A stretch of 60,000 nt of DNA from Symsagittifera roscoffensis. Lineage: Eukaryota; Xenacoelomorpha; Acoela; Convolutidae. Below the pieces are notes generated by a model. The model was not told where the DNA came from. It saw only the letters and a program-made list of their open reading frames with translations, and searched no databases. Position 1 is the first letter of the stretch; each line of letters begins with the position of its first letter. Below, piece by piece: positions 44,000 through 54,988 of the stretch. The stretch lies in the NCBI RefSeq assembly GCF_963678635.1, contig NC_087065.1, positions 46,318,381 to 46,378,380 on the forward strand, written 5' to 3'. The position numbers and the translations under genes are program-made.

Positions 44000-46512
44000 T
44001 GTTGAATTGTTTAAAATATTTAAGAAAACAAAAATTATTACTCTTCTACTGAGAACAAAATAAAATCGCAGCTTGAGTCTTATAAATTGTGTCTAATGAG
44101 TTCATGAACGCAAATGAATTTCAAAGAACAGCTCATTGAAGTTGCAAGCTGGCTTAACATTTTTTGGAACAAAATCATAAAATGGGATTCAGTAATGTGT
44201 TACTAACTAAGGGCAACAATTTTATTAACTACGATCATTAAAAATATCAACCAAATTCAGTAAGATTAATGTCCATGGCTTAATAACAAGATGAACGCCT
44301 CTAAAAGTTGTTGTTCTCTGTCGTCAGCAAAAAGACAGCCAATTTCAGAACGGTTATTTTAAACTTAACCGCATTGGCAAAACTAAGATCCCAATCGATC
44401 ATCGCAAGTAAAATCAGCAGTTCGGGAATAAGTGTTCTTTTTTTATGCACTAAAGAATGGATTTTATTGTTTATCAAATCGACTAGAATCAATTGAAATT
44501 TGTAATTATTTTAATCGGTTCAATAGTCACCGAAATCCAATTTGAAGTACGTTTTTGGTGTAGATTATATACACTTTTTAACATAGTATATACATTGTAT
44601 ATAAAATATTATATACATTTTATTTTTCTTTAATTTTTTCTACAAACGAAATTTTGAATTGAAAAAATAAGTTTTGTTACGTGTTTTGTTTTGTTGAAAA
44701 AAAAACAACATCAACAAAAACAAGAATAGACGATTAAAGTGCAAGTTGCCTAAAACGTTTCGACCATAGTGTTTATAAAATTACAAACCATTTTCTTTCA
44801 AATTAATATATTTGTTTTCTGCGTCGTGTGATAAAAAAGATCTGATGCATAACTAAAATTTAAGCACATTCAATAGTCATAGTAATATTGGCAAATTGAA
44901 CAAAATTTTTTAAAAAAATGACTTTAAAAACCCCAAAAAAAAAAAGTTTTCAGGATTTTTTCAAGTTCGATTTGCAAAAAATTTTGCATTGTTTTTTGAA
45001 ATTTTGATTCCCAAAATGGCGCTAGAAAATCAAAAAACAAAATTAACTTGCTTAAAGCGGAGGTGTTGCGGCTTAAATTAGGCATAAAAAAGTTTTTGTA
45101 AGCTGCTCGCTTTATTGGCTCAAAACTGGACTTATAAATCAAAAAATCTCAACCAGTTTTTTTCAACACTGATAAACTTTTTTGAAATTTTTTTTAATGT
45201 AGTTCAAATCACGGTTGAAAGGACTTCAATTTGATGTATCATGCCATCCATTACCACATTTTTTGAGGTACCTGTTTTTGAGTGGAAAACATAGCAGAAA
45301 AAAATAATAAACACAAATTACTCCCTATTTTTCAAATGGTCGGATCAGCAACCCAAAAGCAGGAAAATCATACCAAAATTGACAGTTTTTTTCTGCAAAA
45401 AACAGAAATTAGCCTATTTCTAGATGACACGCTAGATAGTGTTTGTGTGTGTTGCGGGGGGATGAAATTGAAAAAAAATTGAAATCCTTTCTCACGTCAT
45501 AACAAAATGCTTGATTTTAAACTGCAGTAAGCAATAAAGTGGTCTCATTTAACCTCGATTGTGAATCATGTTTTTTGGCCGCAGACAAAAAAATTGTCAA
45601 AAGTTGCATATTTCAGTTCCCCTGTTCAGTAGAAATGAAATCTGATGTCTTTGATAATTCTTCTCTGTGGTTTTTTGACATGATTCACAACGGCAGCTGA
45701 AATATACCGTGCTATATAAAGTTAATACTTCAGATTGATTGAGTTGCTGAGAGTTGTGCGGGTTGTCTAAGATGCACTGATTGAGTTGTGCGGGTTTGCC
45801 TAAGAAAAAGTTTCTAAGAAAAAGTGTCGAACTGGGTTACATAAAATCGACTTTTTACTAGTTGAAAACCTGAATAAAAATCTATTGCAATGTTAGTTTT
45901 GGCAATGCGGGTAACATCTATGGCAATTTTCGCTGGCCGTTATTTTGCCTACGCATTATAACCAAGCGATTTTTGTTACTTCTGACATCTAAATCAAATT
46001 TATGGCCGGCGCTTGAAAGCAATATCCACTAATTAATTGAAGTTCAGTCATGAAAACGAAATAAAATTCTGATACATCGGGTTGTCAGGCATCAAAACCG
46101 AAGGGGTGACATTAATGCGAGGTAATAATATTTTAACCGAATATTTTAATTGTCTTAGTACAAATAAAATGTCATCATTTCATTTGCTTGTCGACCCTTT
46201 GGCTTACTATCATAGCCCTCAACCCATATACCGTCTGTGACGAACTTTGGTTTGTTCCTGCTGCAACAAACAGCAGGGAAACTTGAACCGAGTTATTCAA
46301 ATGAAAATGTAATTTAATCGTTTGTTCTTGTTTAGTACAACAACAGAAGGCATTATAAAAAATATCCCGAAAAAAGCCCACTCGAGTTTCAGAGCCCACT
46401 CGGATGTGAAATACGTGTCAAATGAGGAGAATTTTTTGGTATTCAGTTTTAAAACAGCCATTTAATCTGAAAATTCAAAAACTAAAAAATAAACAATTTC
46501 TATTGATTTTGT
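44000..46512. other. Region between the phosphatase and CNG exons, no exon found
   Basis: I looked here on the minus strand for an upstream phosphatase exon that ends in phase 1 and completes a fibronectin III domain, and found none. A R2 repeat copy is listed separately. The rest is AT-rich. Confidence 0.45.
45060..45345 (+). repeat. Dispersed repeat R2, copy 3
   Basis: Contains CTGCTCGCTTTATTGGCTCA, a TCACGGTTGAAAGGACTTCA block and closing CCCTATTTTTCAAATGGTCG, in the same order as the other R2 copies. Confidence 0.55.
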
Positions 46513-46518
46513 TAATTA

Positions 46519-47386
46519 ATGATGGCAAGAGGATCTGTAGCGCCTACAATGATCAAAGCCACATCGACACGAAACCATAATCAGAAAACTTCTCAAATAT
46601 GGGGACGACTAAAATCATCCGTGTCGACTTACTCTTCCAAATTAAAAGGTCAAATAAAAAATAGAAAAACCAAATTGATTAACCAGTCTATAAACAGCGA
46701 AGCCAAGGAATACCTTTATTGGAGTTTTATTATTGCTATGGCTAGTCTATACAATATGTGGGCAATACCGTTACGTTGGGCTTTTCAACTTGACGACTCA
46801 AAGCCCTGGATTTATACCAATAAAAACTTTTGGATGCCTCTTGATTATGTTTTTGACTTGGTTTTCGTTTTCGACACTTTTCTAATTGCGCCCAAAATCC
46901 AAATTGTTAAAGATGGTTCGGTAGTAGCGGATGCCAAGCAATTGAGGACCGAATTTTTTGGTGGTCGCCGGTTTAAATTCGATGTGATCGCAATCTTACC
47001 TTTCGACTTTTTATTTTTGTTATTTGACTGGCATAATGGCTGGTCTCAACTTCTGCGAATTAATCGATTCTTTAAAAATAGCGGATATTTTAACTTTTTG
47101 AACAAATGTGAACAACTTTTACCCAACCCTTACGTGTTCAGGATCACAAAAACACTCATTAATTTGCTTTACGTGATCCATATAACTACTTGTCTGTACT
47201 TCGCAATGTCTACATTCAGCGGAATCGGTTCAAATTCTTGGGCTTATGACGGAAAAATTGAAACCAAATTTGTTTCGGCTTATATTCGATGTTTTTATTG
47301 GGCTCTGAAAACGGTTACATCTATTGGAAACGAGAAAATACCAACTACGAGATCCGAAATTGTCTTCAGTATGATGAACTATTTAG
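46519..47386 (+). CDS. CNGB-like: CNG exon 1: N-terminus, S1-S5, pore
   Basis: An 868-nt exon ending in phase 1 (TTA G then GTGAGA). S1 is near residues 69-91 and S2 carries [16 protein letters not shown]3 is [16 protein letters not shown]4 a short [10 protein letters not shown]5 [15 protein letters not shown], followed by the pore helix. Confidence 0.93.
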
Positions 47387-50300
47387 GTGAGATGAACTAA
47401 TATGGCTCAATAAACAAAAGGTTCTCTAACGGGACTCAAGCAACTGTCTATCGTTTCAGTTGGTGTGTTCTTTTTCGCCGTTGTGATTGGCCAGATGCGA
47501 GAAGTTTTAGAAGCAGCTTCTGCCAATCAGGAGACGTTTAGAAGGAGGATGGAAGATACGATAGCTTATTTGGAGAGACGGAAACTACCAGGTAACTTAA
47601 GGGCTTCCTTTTTTGTCGGAAGAGTTCACGTGGGTGTCCCAAACATTTTGTAATTTTAACTGAAGTCACCTTATTTTTCCATCAATAAATCCACCGAGAG
47701 TGTTCTCCAGATTTGATGAAAGACATCAACTTGCTTAATGTGCATAGAAAGCAAGAAGAGGATTATTTTTACGATTATTTCTTGTTTTTTTTTGTCTGTA
47801 AGATTGTTTAATTGTCTGTAAGATCATTTAAATTAACATGTACGGAATTCAGATCATTGAATTTTTTGGAGAAAATGTGATTTTTAAATACATTATCTAC
47901 CGACTGGACTGTTTTCAGACCACGTGATCAGACGTGCGCGAATGTGGTTCGAATACATTTGGAGTACACAGAGGATGTTGGATGAGAATGAGGCGCTGAA
48001 TGTGTTGCCTCTCAAAATGAAGATGGAGCTGGCATACAATGTACACAAAAAGACACTCAACAAGGTAATAAAAACTCCTCAATAGTCCTCTTAAATGAAC
48101 ATTATCGTGAGCAATCATGACTCTTTAAGCAATGAAACTTCTAAGAAATAATGAACACTTTTGTTTTTATCAAAATGAAGCAAAAACCAAACATTCAAAA
48201 AAGCATTACGACCAAACTGGGAGCATTGTTGTAGCTACCGTTACGGTTGTTTGACGGAAAAAACAAGGCATCAGTTTCATAATGCAACGTGATCGACGAT
48301 CACAATTTGGGCTTTTTCCAGTTTCCTACACCCTCGAAAAAATACAACATAAAATTGTTCCTTTGATCACGCTAACACGTTTTCATGAAGTTATTGCGAA
48401 AAACAAACGTAGTTTTGTTGTTTTTTTAAGGGGCTCTACTGTCCAAACTGTGCATTTTGTGAAATACGAACGGATTCCGCAACAGGCCATAATAAGATTT
48501 TCGGGTCATTTGCAACATGGTTACTTTTCTTCCATCTTCTTTTCTATTTTGGATTCCACAAACAAATGGCTTAAACACTGTATCACTCAAAATTGCTCGT
48601 TAGCGAAATTGCACAATCCGCAACAGTAATCCGGAACAGTTTCTGGAATCCACAAACAAATAATAAAATATAGATTGTTATAATTGTTAGCTAATTTAAA
48701 AATAATCCGCATTTTGCGGAAACCAGTATTATATATAGTTACGTCCAGAAAGTACAATTTCAAATTAATTGTTTTTTTGTGGGTCATAAGCAAAACTATC
48801 CAACAGTTCAATCTCATTTGCTGCCAACAGTTTCAACTCACTAGCTAAATCTCAAACTCTGAAAGAATGAATCCCTTTCCGATCTCAAACACTGAAAGAA
48901 TGAAAACAAACTGAGGTAAACTATTTCATTGGTTTGAATGCTGAACTAATAATAGTTTCACTTTTTCTTAACAGTACAGGGGCAATCCACAATTTTACTT
49001 AAACAATGATTTCGGATTTTGTTGAAGGAAATTTGTTATTGGCTTCCAATAGCAATAGTATTTTTTCGCTTTTAAATTCTACAATTATTAGATTGTACGC
49101 TATAGATCTAAATTGTTCACACAAGGACTGGTTCAATTCAGTATTACAAACAAATCTACGTTCAGTTTTTTGGTGGAATTTGTTTACATTTGCAGAATCG
49201 TTTGGTGGAATTTGTTTACATTTGCAGAAGATTTTTATTAATGGAATCCACTTAAATTTTGGAACATGTATAGAAATTTTTCCGTCCGTGGAATCCGGAA
49301 CAAAAAGACATCAAATTGTGAGCTTTTCCAGTGCACATTTTGACTTCGTAATAGCAGGGCAATGCTCTCTCGTCGATCATAGGGCGCCTCAAACATCCGA
49401 CGTTTCGATTGAGAGGCGACGACACATCGACCGCTTCACCACTGCTTTTCTATATATTTTTTTTTGGATTTTTTTTCAGTACGTCATCTACGGTTCATAA
49501 GTTCTATTAAAAAACGCTTTCAACCCTGATTTGTGTTTTGAGTAGATAATATTAGTCAATTTCTGAAGTTGAACATCAGGACGCAACTAATTGAAGAAAA
49601 ATCTATATATTTATGTTTATTTCGTTATTTTTTATTCAATTTATTTTCATCAAAAAATGTGGTCCTTGTTACGTTCTGAGCTTTTTGCAAGCAACATGCT
49701 ACCCTCATTGGTGCGAGTTGCAATCATTGGAAATGGGGAAAAACTTTGTCTTTGGGTGTGTTTTCATTTTTTCTTTTTTCTAAATTTCATGCAAAATCAG
49801 GCACCACAAATAATTGTCGGAATGGATCGATTGATAGATCATATTAGAGTTTTTTCAATTATAATTCGAACAACAATAAACAATTTTCAAAAGGTGGTCC
49901 CAGCGTTGAGAAAACCCGGTTTGAAATTTTAATGAGTTTTAGTTTGATTTCGAGCTTTTAAAGCAATTGAGTAACCTTTGTTATATAAAAACTGGCGCTT
50001 CTGTGGCGATTATGGTTTTCGGAAAAAAACATTCATGTTTTTTGGTTGTATAATTTTGGACGACAACTGTTTTCAGTTACACCTAAAACAGTAACTTTCT
50101 ACGCATTTGCAAGGTTCTCTCATGACATCACTCATCACATCACGCACAAAAATCACGCACATCACCCATTTAATTTGATGGGAAAAATGTAGTTTTTTTA
50201 TGAATCGGCTTAGCTTAGAAATATAAATGTGTTATACAGGTGAGTATCTTCCAAGGATGTGACAAGCAGTTGCTAAAAGATTTGGTACTGAGGCTGCAGC

Positions 50301-50388
50301 CGGAATTGTTTCTGCCAGGTGACTTCGTCTGCAAGAAGGGAGAAATTGGCAGGGAAATGTACATCATCACGCATGGAATAGTACAGGT
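46519..50388 (+). CDS. CNGB-like: Cyclic-nucleotide-gated cation channel, CNGB-like subunit, 5' exons
   Basis: A subunit of the channel that opens on binding cGMP or cAMP and passes cations across the plasma membrane. Four exons join in phase: 46519-47386, 47460-47591, 47919-48064 and 50240 to about 50388. The first ATG (46519) follows an in-frame TAA at 46513, so the N-terminus is short and lacks the long acidic leader of vertebrate CNGB1. S1-S5 lie in exon 1. The pore reads [17 protein letters not shown], where Asn stands in place of the CNGA glutamate after Gly, as expected of a beta-type subunit. S6 runs into [20 protein letters not shown], a C-linker signature. The cyclic-nucleotide-binding domain starts with [20 protein letters not shown] and is cut off; the rest lies past the LTR element or outside the window. 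The beta assignment is by eye. Confidence 0.9.
47460..47591 (+). CDS. CNGB-like: CNG exon 2: S6 and C-linker start
   Basis: A 132-nt exon between TTTCAG and GTAACT. It completes [19 protein letters not shown], then encodes [20 protein letters not shown], a typical CNG C-linker. Phase 1 at both ends. Confidence 0.93.
47919..48064 (+). CDS. CNGB-like: CNG exon 3: C-linker
   Basis: A 146-nt exon encoding [20 protein letters not shown] and [20 protein letters not shown]. It leaves in phase 0 at GTAATA. The following 2.2-kb intron is filled with repeats. Confidence 0.93.
48280..49380 (+). repeat. GGAATCC-rich element core, second copy
   Basis: Homologous to the core of the 16193-18445 element. 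Shared landmarks are TTGGATT(C/T)CACAAACAAA, CACTCAAAATTGCT-like, TCTGGAATCCACAAACAAAT, CCAGTGCACA.TTTG and CTTCGTAAT. Here it is not flanked by R1 arms, which shows that the core moves or spreads by itself. It lies in the third CNG intron. Confidence 0.65.
49795..50180 (+). repeat. Dispersed repeat related to 42429-43200
   Basis: Shares CAGGCACC.CAAATAAT, ATCATATTAGAG-like, TTGAGAAAACCCGG and the closing CATCACGCACAAAAA with the repeat that runs from 42429 to about 43200. Confidence 0.5.
50240..50388 (+). CDS. CNGB-like: CNG exon 4: first half of the nucleotide-binding domain
   Basis: It enters in phase 0 with [20 protein letters not shown] and continues to YIITHGIVQ. The donor is probably CAG|GTTTTA at 50388; CG|GTTAAA near 50401 is a second choice. 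The LTR element begins about 230 bases later. Confidence 0.88.
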
Positions 50389-50517
50389 TTTACGGATCAA
50401 CGGTTAAACTTAAACAGAGTATTGCATTATCGAAAGAACTTGCTCGTTCAGCTCTGCCAACAACGACTGATGGGCCTCTTTAAGCAGCGGGCGGGCATTG
50501 ATCAATGTATGCCAGAT

Positions 50518-50616
50518 ACCAATACCGAATTTAGGGAGGTGGGGGGAGGGGGGTTTCTCTTCAGGGATTCGACCCCCTTTGTACTATTTTGAGATATCCA
50601 TTTTGGATGACTGACC
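50518..50616 (-). mobile_element. hAT-like MITE fragment, target of the LTR element
   Basis: Read on the minus strand this matches the 3' end of the MITE family: CCAAAATGGATATCTCAAAA, GTACAAAGGGGGTCGAATCC, a poly-C run and a degraded terminus. It breaks off exactly where the LTR begins, so the LTR element inserted into a pre-existing MITE copy. Confidence 0.75.
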
Positions 50617-51122
50617 TGTAGTATTGCGAAATACTACACACACAAAAGACCATTGTCTTAATTGTTTATTTAACGACCCAATTCTAAATTGGAGCGTGCC
50701 ATTTAAATTAAAGCCTCTTTTCACTAAATCAGATATTGACTGATTTACTCTTATTAGGACTATAAAATCTTGTTTTGAAAATCCACTCCTTTTTAAATAC
50801 TTGTCCAATTTTTCTCATTTTTTCGTGCTCAATATTTTAAAAGGGCGGCGATTATTTTTACGTCCCTTTTAACTTAACTTGAAACAAACTGGATAAACAT
50901 TTCGCAGTCTTGCCGGCTGCACTGAAATTCTCCTTGCTTTGATTAAGCAGAGATGCACCTGCAATATGATGCATCAGAGAGAGTAATATGAATTTTTAAT
51001 CAGACAAACTGAAGGCTGCGGTTTTTATCAAAGTGGACTAATAAGTTGAAGATATTTGATTTGAAAAAATCAAACAAAAACTAGTTGAAAATTCCCTTAT
51101 TAAAAAGGGAGAACAAAGGAGC
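50617..51122 (+). repeat. 5' LTR (minimum extent)
   Basis: The 506 bases shared with 59495-60000. The first 22 bases form a perfect inverted repeat, arms TGTAGTATT and AATACTACA around GCGA. The true 3' limit is unknown. One candidate is ACTACA at 51404-51409, which mirrors the TGTAGT start and would make the LTR 793 bp. TATAAAAT at 50761 is a possible TATA box. No convincing primer-binding site was recognised. Confidence 0.88.
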
Positions 51123-52669
51123 AGGTGAAACCTGAATAATTAAAGATTGAATCAGCCGCCGGTTTATGCTTACGAGCAAAAGGACTGGCCTGAAAACTTC
51201 AGTGTTTCATTTTGCTCAGTCAGCAGCAAGTCATTTCTCTTCAGTCAGTTCTTTTAAAAATAAATAATTTTTCTTTTCTGCCCTAACACTAAAATTAATC
51301 TAGCCCTTTTCATTTATAAAAAGAGAATAAATTCTCAGTTTAAGTTTGATTTGAAAAATTATAAATCGAGATACTCGAGATACGCACCCCCGAGGAAGTC
51401 TGGACTACAAGTACCCAAAGGACTACGGCAAGACGATTCAGACGACACAACCAGAAGTGCTGACTTGGACAAACATCAAGGGCAACCATACATACTAATC
51501 AGCCACCGATCTTAGTAAGAAGATAAAAAATTGATGAACAACATAAGATTAGCTCAACCTCCCCTCATAGGTATATTTCTTTAAGCTGTTCGATTCGTTT
51601 ATATAATCTAATAACCCAGTGCTTTGTAATTAACCAACTAATTAATTCATACCTTTTCTAACTATTGTTTCTACTCTACTTTTTGTCAAGACAATTTGAC
51701 GATCTAAGGTGAGACTTATAATTTAGGATAAAATTACTAAGCATTCAACCAGCAATGAGCGCTTAGTAAAACTGGTGCGACCGCAGCAGAGAACTACTCC
51801 TTAAGAAATTCTTTTTCCAACAAACTAGAAACAGCTTTTAAAATTCAAAAAAATATATTAATATTAGGATCTGTGAGTATTTGTCAGATTAGTTTCCAAC
51901 CTCAAAAAGCCAGAGACAATGGGTATCTTTCGATAGAAACACAATTTCATTGTCTTCTACTTGACAGATATTCCTGGTAGGGTTCTTGCGAAATGCATCC
52001 CCTGCGCTAACAGTCGCCCACGATATCCCTCCATCTCGAGGTCTATTAGACGGCTTTCTAACTGTCATTAGCTCATGAACTTAACTATTATCTATTATTA
52101 TAATAATATATAAAATTTCTGAAAGAATCGTTCTCTGCCTAAGTTCGCTAGTAAGATATACCCGTTTTGTCCAGTAATCCACTAAAGTTTTGCCGAAACT
52201 TCAGTATAAAGTTATCATCACTAAAATTAACGAAATTCTGTATTAAACTAAAGTGCTCAAAAACTTATTAAATATCTTCATTTATTTTTTCGAGGGGGTT
52301 AAGTGGTCATATGTGCGATCTAAGAGTACCCTAAATTGTATGATAAATTGAAATCTTCATCACATTATCTCAAACCATCCACGGTTGTTGCTATTTATCC
52401 TAATCCTTCATCAATTCTCGAGGCTTATCCTCAAATTTTCTTAAACTTTTTTTAATTCTAACCACCTTAACGTAACTTAAACCTAAATCATCCATCAGTA
52501 AAACTACCAACTACTGAAACTAAGGAAAAAAATAACAAAAACCACGAAGGAAGGAACGGATTTGGGTGTTTTTTAATAAATCATTAGTTTTTTTTAACGC
52601 AGTTTAAATATACACCTAATTAACAATAAGATTACGCACTAAAACCAATCTTAAACGTTAACCACATAA

Positions 52670-53960
52670 CACCAAACACCAAGTTTTAGTTTCAGCACAA
52701 AAATATCAGGTTTCACAACAAAAACTAAGTTTAAAACACTGACACATCCACTTTATATTGATAAAATAGGTTTCATATGATAGCATAAGCACTAAAAAAT
52801 TGATTTTTACCAGCCAAAATTTTTGGTTTCAGTTTAGGTTTCAGTTATAGGGTCAAACGTTTCAGTTAAAATAAGTATAGTTTCCGGTCAAAATTTCATA
52901 TTTCTGTAAACGGATTCGGGTAAAACAGCAAAAATTGAACTAGTCAAACCCAAATTTGGATACCATAAGTCAAAAACCTGGTCTTGAATGGTACGTTTTT
53001 GTTAGTTTCAGGTTTCAGAACACAAAAATTGAGTTTTTGGTCTCAAAATTGAGCTCCGAACGCCGAATTTTGACTTTCTAGAGAAAACTAACGGTGTTAA
53101 AACCCACCAAACCAATTGTAAATTTTGGTTCCTAAGGCTGAAACGTACGTTTCAGAATTGGTGTTTTTGGTTTCAGACCCAAAAATCTTGCTTCCCGAGA
53201 AAAATTTTTGTGAAATATTGAAAGATAATAAGAATCTTTAATGCACTAACAAATTTTTAAACTCAAAAAACTTCTAGAAGGTGTTAGTTTGAGCCCTCAA
53301 ACTTATAGTTTCAGAAAACTAAAATCGTCGTTTTAGGCTAAAATTTTCATCTTTTTGGCAATTTTATTGCTGGAATAGAAATATATTAGAGAGACCAACC
53401 TAAATTTTCAATCTCAAAACTCTAAAACCAAGTGGTCAAACCATAGTTTCAGTTCTAGAAATCATAGTTTCAGCCGCAAAAACTTAGGTTTTCGCAAACA
53501 AATTTTTGATTTTGAAGTTACAAACCTGTTCAAAATTCTAATTTACACTAGACCAGCTATCAAAAACAAACTTTTTATTTTCATGCACCGAGTTTGAGAG
53601 AGTTTAAGAGTTTCAGGTTTGAGTTTTCAAAAACTAAGTTTAAGATATCAAAAGATTCGGTTTTCTCGAATTTTTTTGCAAGATAAAGCAAAAACCAGAT
53701 ATGATAAAGCGTATAGAAAATTTTAAGATTAAAAAAAACTCAACTTCAGCTACCATAGTTTCAGGTTTCAGATTATCGTTTCAGTCAAAAAATTTTCTAA
53801 AAATTTTTAACCAAAAATTAAGTTTTGAACCAATAATAACCAATAAAGGCATATAGTTATATTGTCAACCATACCATAGCATCAACAAAACTTCACTTGA
53901 ACAAAGTTTCAGGTTTCAGTTAAGGTTTCAGCGAATACAATACTTGTAAAACTTAGAAAA
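52670..53960 (+). repeat. Degenerate ~153-bp tandem array with GTTTCAG motifs
   Basis: Eighteen exact GTTTCAG motifs occur here: 52689, 52826, 52838, 52859, 53005, 53012, 53149, 53170, 53308, 53446, 53467, 53610, 53758, 53765, 53778, 53906, 53913 and 53925. They fall in nine clusters spaced about 144-167 bases, mean near 153. After many of them comes a short A-rich stretch, and further on a TTTTCGAGA or CCGAGAAAA-like block. The sequence between is diverged, so this is an old tandem array inside the retrotransposon leader. Confidence 0.7.
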
Positions 53961-54129
53961 ATATTTAGAAAAATTTTTTTTCCAAAGAAATTTTTTTTAT
54001 TTCCTTATCTTATTATTAATAACCTTTGTTAATATTCAATAATTCCTAAGAGGTTTTCATTACTCTAAGACATACTAATCAAATAGTACAACTTGGCTTA
54101 AGAAAAAGAAAACAAACATCGTGAAATTA

Positions 54130-54297
54130 ATGTCAACACATTTTAAAATTGACGTCAGTACAATAAATTTAAAACTCAAGTTAGGAAATAAAGTCTCTAA
54201 CATCATATGTTATATCACTAACACGGAAAAAGATCATATTAGTATACTAGCAAAACACCCTAACGAAGATAAACACGAATTATACGTCTTCTTTTGA
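54130..54297 (+). CDS. Leader ORF copy 1, ends at TGA; homology continues beyond
   Basis: From ATG at 54130 it encodes 55 residues, with LKLKLGNKVSNIICYITNTE then KDHISILAKHP, and stops at TGA 54295. In the same frame the similarity to copy 2 (54587) continues without a gap past the stop (TPEIDTILQQIKIP against TLEITSILKKLNQP) until TGA at 54403. It is therefore a truncated paralogue of copy 2, or a readthrough ORF. No known domain is recognised. Confidence 0.6.
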   Translation: MSTHFKIDVSTINLKLKLGNKVSNIICYITNTEKDHISILAKHPNEDKHELYVFF

Positions 54298-54586
54298 CGA
54301 TATACTCCAGAAATTGACACAATTCTTCAGCAAATAAAAATACCAAATAATATAATTTATAAACCGCAAGTACGATTAATTGCTTCACTCCCGATTGCTT
54401 TTTGATATCATAATATACCCAAGCATAGAACTACTTGCATTTTAATCATTTTTTTTAAAGAAACACAAATTTTTCCTTAAACAAAAATTAAATCATAACA
54501 AGTTCATAAAAAAAATTTAAATATTTTTTATATTGTTTATCATTCCCTAGATAAATATTTATGTCCCTAAAAGGATGTAAAATGCT

Positions 54587-54898
54587 ATGACCAACTTTTA
54601 TCAAGTAAATACAACAGCATTTATTTTAAAACTAAAATTAAAAAATAAATCCACAAAAATTATTTGGTATATCACCAATATCCAAAAAGATCAAATCACA
54701 ATTTTGTCCAAACACCCACACAAAAATATTCACGAATTAACCATTCTTTCCAGCAGCAATACCCTAGAGATAACTTCTATCTTAAAAAAGCTTAATCAGC
54801 CCATTAGCACTATTGATCTATCTAACAAAAATTCGTATTCATTGAAACCAGCAAACTTCATTGTAACTTTATTTAACTTTATTGTAACTTTATTCTAA
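54587..54898 (+). CDS. Leader ORF copy 2, unknown function
   Basis: A 103-residue ORF with an ATG start, upstream of gag. It contains LKLKLKNKSTKIIWYITNIQ and KDQITILSKHPHKNIHEL, homologous to copy 1 located 457 bases upstream. The C-terminus ends in a duplicated NFIVTLF. It is Lys/Asn/Ile/Thr-rich and has no transmembrane segment or motif that I know. Conservation of the protein pattern between the copies (shared LKLKL, NK, YITN, KD, I, IL, KHP, HEL) suggests that it was once under protein-level selection. Confidence 0.65.
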   Translation: MTNFYQVNTTAFILKLKLKNKSTKIIWYITNIQKDQITILSKHPHKNIHELTILSSSNTLEITSILKKLNQPISTIDLSNKNSYSLKPANFIVTLFNFIVTLF

Positions 54899-54988
54899 CA
54901 ATTATTTCAGTCCGTACAATTGATCAGTACACAACACATCCAAACCTTTTATATATTGTTAACAAAACATTGAGTGAATTAAACAAAG

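Noticed and set aside
46175-46399. Minus-strand ORF just upstream of the CNG gene, considered as a phosphatase 5' exon
   Set aside because: No signal peptide, fibronectin or Ig pattern, and no suitable splice sites were seen.
50584-50808. Antisense ORF in the 5' LTR, repeated in the 3' LTR at 59477-59686
   Set aside because: It has no ATG (starts at TTG after a TGA) and exists twice only because the LTRs are identical.
51775-51800. TGGTGCGACCGCAGCAG as primer-binding site of the LTR element
   Set aside because: The LTR end is unknown, and the following bases do not resemble the complement of a tRNA T-arm.
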